A stretch of 64,000 nucleotides of DNA from Robiginitalea aurantiaca (lineage in GTDB: Bacteria; Bacteroidota; Bacteroidia; Flavobacteriales; Flavobacteriaceae): positions 62,001 through 126,000 of the forward strand of contig NZ_JAUDUY010000005.1 of assembly GCF_030380815.1 (NCBI RefSeq). Direction: 5' to 3'. Shown piece after piece: positions 62,461-64,000 of the stretch. How positions within the stretch are numbered: position 1 is the first letter of the stretch; every line of letters begins with the position of its first letter. The notes under the pieces were generated by a model, which was not told where the DNA came from, did not search any database, and saw nothing but the letters and a program-made list of their open reading frames with translations. A program made the translations under genes and the position numbers.

Positions 62461-63047
62461 ATGAAAATAGTGCTCATTATTTTAGCAGTCCTGATAGCTC
62501 TTTTTATCCTTTCCCAAATCTGGGCTAAAACGGGTCAGAGAAATATTGAAACCTATCCTTTTGTAGTCGAAGGGAAATACGACACCTTTGAAATCCGTAC
62601 CTATGAGGCGAGTTTGTTTACTTCTGTTAAACTTCCTTATGTGGGATATAAGAAAACCTCAGGCAAGGGATTTTCTATTTTGGCCGGATATATTTTTGGA
62701 GGCAATGAGCGGAAGGAAAAAATAGCCATGACCTCTCCGGTTGCTATGTCTTTGGAAGATACCATGACTGTAATGTTTATGGTTCCTAAAAAATTTAAAC
62801 AGCAATCCCTGCCTCAGCCCGACCAAAGCCGAATAGTATTCAGGGAAGAGCCTGAAAAAACGGTTGCGGCCATCACCTTTGGCGGTTGGGCAAATGATAA
62901 AAAATAGAGGAGTATAAAGCGAAACTAAAGGATGCCCTGATGGCTGAAGGAATCCCGTATACAAATCGATTTTATTTCTTAGGATACAATCCACCCTATG
63001 AAGTTTTCAATCGCAAGAATGAAATTATCGTTGAACTTGAAAGATAG
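62461..63047 (+). pseudogene. SOUL family haem-binding protein, frameshifted
   Basis: The first 148 residues (ATG 62461 to TAG 62905-62907) match the SOUL/HEBP family: a membrane anchor (about 3-20, VLIILAVLIALFILSQIW), YPFVVEGKYDTFEIRTYE, GFSILAGYIFGGNERKEKIAMTSPVAM (part) and TVMFMVPKKF. The frame breaks at a run of six A at 62899-62904. In the -1 frame the protein goes on naturally from there, IEEYKAKLKDALMAEGIPY... to FLGYNPPYEVFNRKNEIIVELER, and stops at 63045-63047. This is the conserved SOUL C-terminus. A full protein would be about 195 residues. The break may be a lost A, a sequencing error, or slippage at the A run. Confidence 0.85.
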
Positions 63048-63075
63048 AACCTCCAAAATCTAAACCCGGTATGTT

Positions 63076-63930
63076 ATGAAAAAAGTACTCATCACAGGAA
63101 CCAGTAAGGGTATTGGCCTGGAAACAGCCTTGGCCTTCGCCCGCGCAGGTTATAAGGTATTTGCAACCATGCGAAACCCGGAAAAGGCACCGGCTCTCGC
63201 ACAACAGGCCAGTAGTGAATCCCTGGATATTGCTATTTCCAAAATGGATGTGGATTCCGATGCTTCCGTAAAAACGTGTATTGATACCATACTCCATGAA
63301 CACGGCCCGGTGGATGTTTTGGTCAATAACGCCGGGATAGAACGCCATGGCTCTGTGGAGGAAATGCCGATATCCGATTTTGAGGCCATCATGAACACCA
63401 ATTATTTGGGAGTCCTGCGGTGTACCAAAGCCTTTTTGCCACAAATGCGGGAAAACAGGAAAGGGTGTATTATCAATGTAGCTTCTGTTTCCGGGCATAT
63501 CGCCAATAGCCCCCTCGGTGGCTATTCAGCCAGTAAACACGCCCTTGAGGCGATCAGCGAGGCTTTAGCCCAGGAGGTTAAGCCTTTTAATATTAGGGTG
63601 GCCATTGTGGAGCCCGGGATCATCAACACCCAAATGGCACAGGATATTTCGGTAGCCGGAAACTCTGTTTATCCGAATTCCAAACGGCAGGCGGCGCTTT
63701 TTTCTGCTGCTTTAAAAACGCCAACGCCACCAAGCCTGGTTGCGGATAAAATTTTAGAGGTTGCAGATCGTACGGACTGGACTTTAAGACATCCTGTAGG
63801 ACCGGATGCTGCCCCGTTCATCGCATGGAGGCAATCGATGACGGATGAGCAATGGATCGATTGGAATGCCGTCAGTGATGAAGAATGGTACGCCTCTATA
63901 GAACGGGATTTCGGACTTAAAGTAAGGTAA
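63076..63930 (+). CDS. Short-chain dehydrogenase/reductase
   Basis: A 284-residue classical SDR. The NAD(P) motif is TGTSKGIG (residues 8-15), with LVNNAGI at about 84-90; the catalytic Ser lies in NVASVSG and the Tyr-Lys pair in YSASK (about 154-158). The C-terminal region is longer than the minimal 250 residues and contains EPGIINTQMAQD. Substrate unknown. It starts 28 bases after the SOUL C-terminus and may be co-transcribed with it. The remaining 70 bases of the window show nothing. Confidence 0.93.
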   Translation: MKKVLITGTSKGIGLETALAFARAGYKVFATMRNPEKAPALAQQASSESLDIAISKMDVDSDASVKTCIDTILHEHGPVDVLVNNAGIERHGSVEEMPISDFEAIMNTNYLGVLRCTKAFLPQMRENRKGCIINVASVSGHIANSPLGGYSASKHALEAISEALAQEVKPFNIRVAIVEPGIINTQMAQDISVAGNSVYPNSKRQAALFSAALKTPTPPSLVADKILEVADRTDWTLRHPVGPDAAPFIAWRQSMTDEQWIDWNAVSDEEWYASIERDFGLKVR

Positions 63931-64000
63931 ACCAAAACGTAATTATAAATTCCGAGGCCATTCCCGGATTGGAATTTCAAGATGTAGTAGCTTTACTAAG

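Overview
The window comes from a marine-type flavobacterium (phylum Bacteroidota, family Flavobacteriaceae). The evidence is the gliding protein GldI, a giant SprB-like adhesin with a type IX secretion (T9SS) type B C-terminus, several families that I know mainly from Bacteroidota (DUF3810, DUF5683, DUF6122, DUF6090, DUF5777), a long Bacteroidota-type signal peptidase I, and many promoters with the Bacteroidota -7 box TAnnTTTG. It reads as chromosomal sequence of medium GC with tightly packed, often overlapping genes. I cannot name the genus.

Layout. 1-9.5 kb: an exported amidohydrolase cut by the window edge, a DUF3810 membrane protein, dipeptidase PepD, a cyclophilin-FKBP fusion, GldI and a DHH phosphoesterase. 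Next comes a PhoD-like phosphatase gene split in two by a roughly 1 kb AT-rich insert that carries a DUF6090 gene. 9.5-18 kb: ndk; a recF/lipoprotein/DUF721 operon; a TPR protein with ribH; then mutL, two rhomboid proteases and an EEP-family hydrolase in one run. 18-24 kb: the operon parA-parB-DUF5683-dapB-lepB-wbqC-DUF6122. 24-32 kb: two divergent units for propionyl-CoA use. One holds udk, a DivIC-like gene and both methylmalonyl-CoA mutase subunits. The other holds the biotin carrier, biotin carboxylase and carboxyltransferase.

32-40 kb is a complete-looking peptidoglycan recycling locus: AnmK, a cytoplasmic GH3 glucosaminidase, an AmpG-like permease, a NagB-PIG-L fusion, a DeoR regulator and MurQ. 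A tandem operator-like repeat sits between the two divergent arms. No nagA is seen, and the PIG-L deacetylase half of the fusion is the obvious candidate to replace it. 40-50 kb: a lipoprotein sugar dehydrogenase and the 2,840-residue SprB-like adhesin, closed by a strong terminator.

50-58.4 kb is a respiratory cluster on the minus strand: a hexahaem lipoprotein cytochrome, a monohaem lipoprotein, a DUF5777 outer-membrane barrel, a small Tat protein, a Tat-exported four-cluster Fe-S protein, an NrfD-like quinone subunit, a single-pass membrane protein, a small cytochrome c, HemA and a lipoprotein. It has no molybdopterin enzyme and no recognisable terminal reductase. Two 5-4-5 palindromes of CRP/FNR geometry lie just upstream. 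This is the best candidate for an undescribed system in the window.

58.4-64 kb is looser: tRNA-Pro(GGG) with a terminator, three related palindromic repeats, a Tat-exported class V aminotransferase-fold protein, a lipoprotein with two Cys-His modules joined by an almost pure Asp/Glu linker, a SOUL-family gene broken by a one-base frameshift, and a short-chain dehydrogenase. Bounds and functions come from reading the sequence alone. No database search was run.
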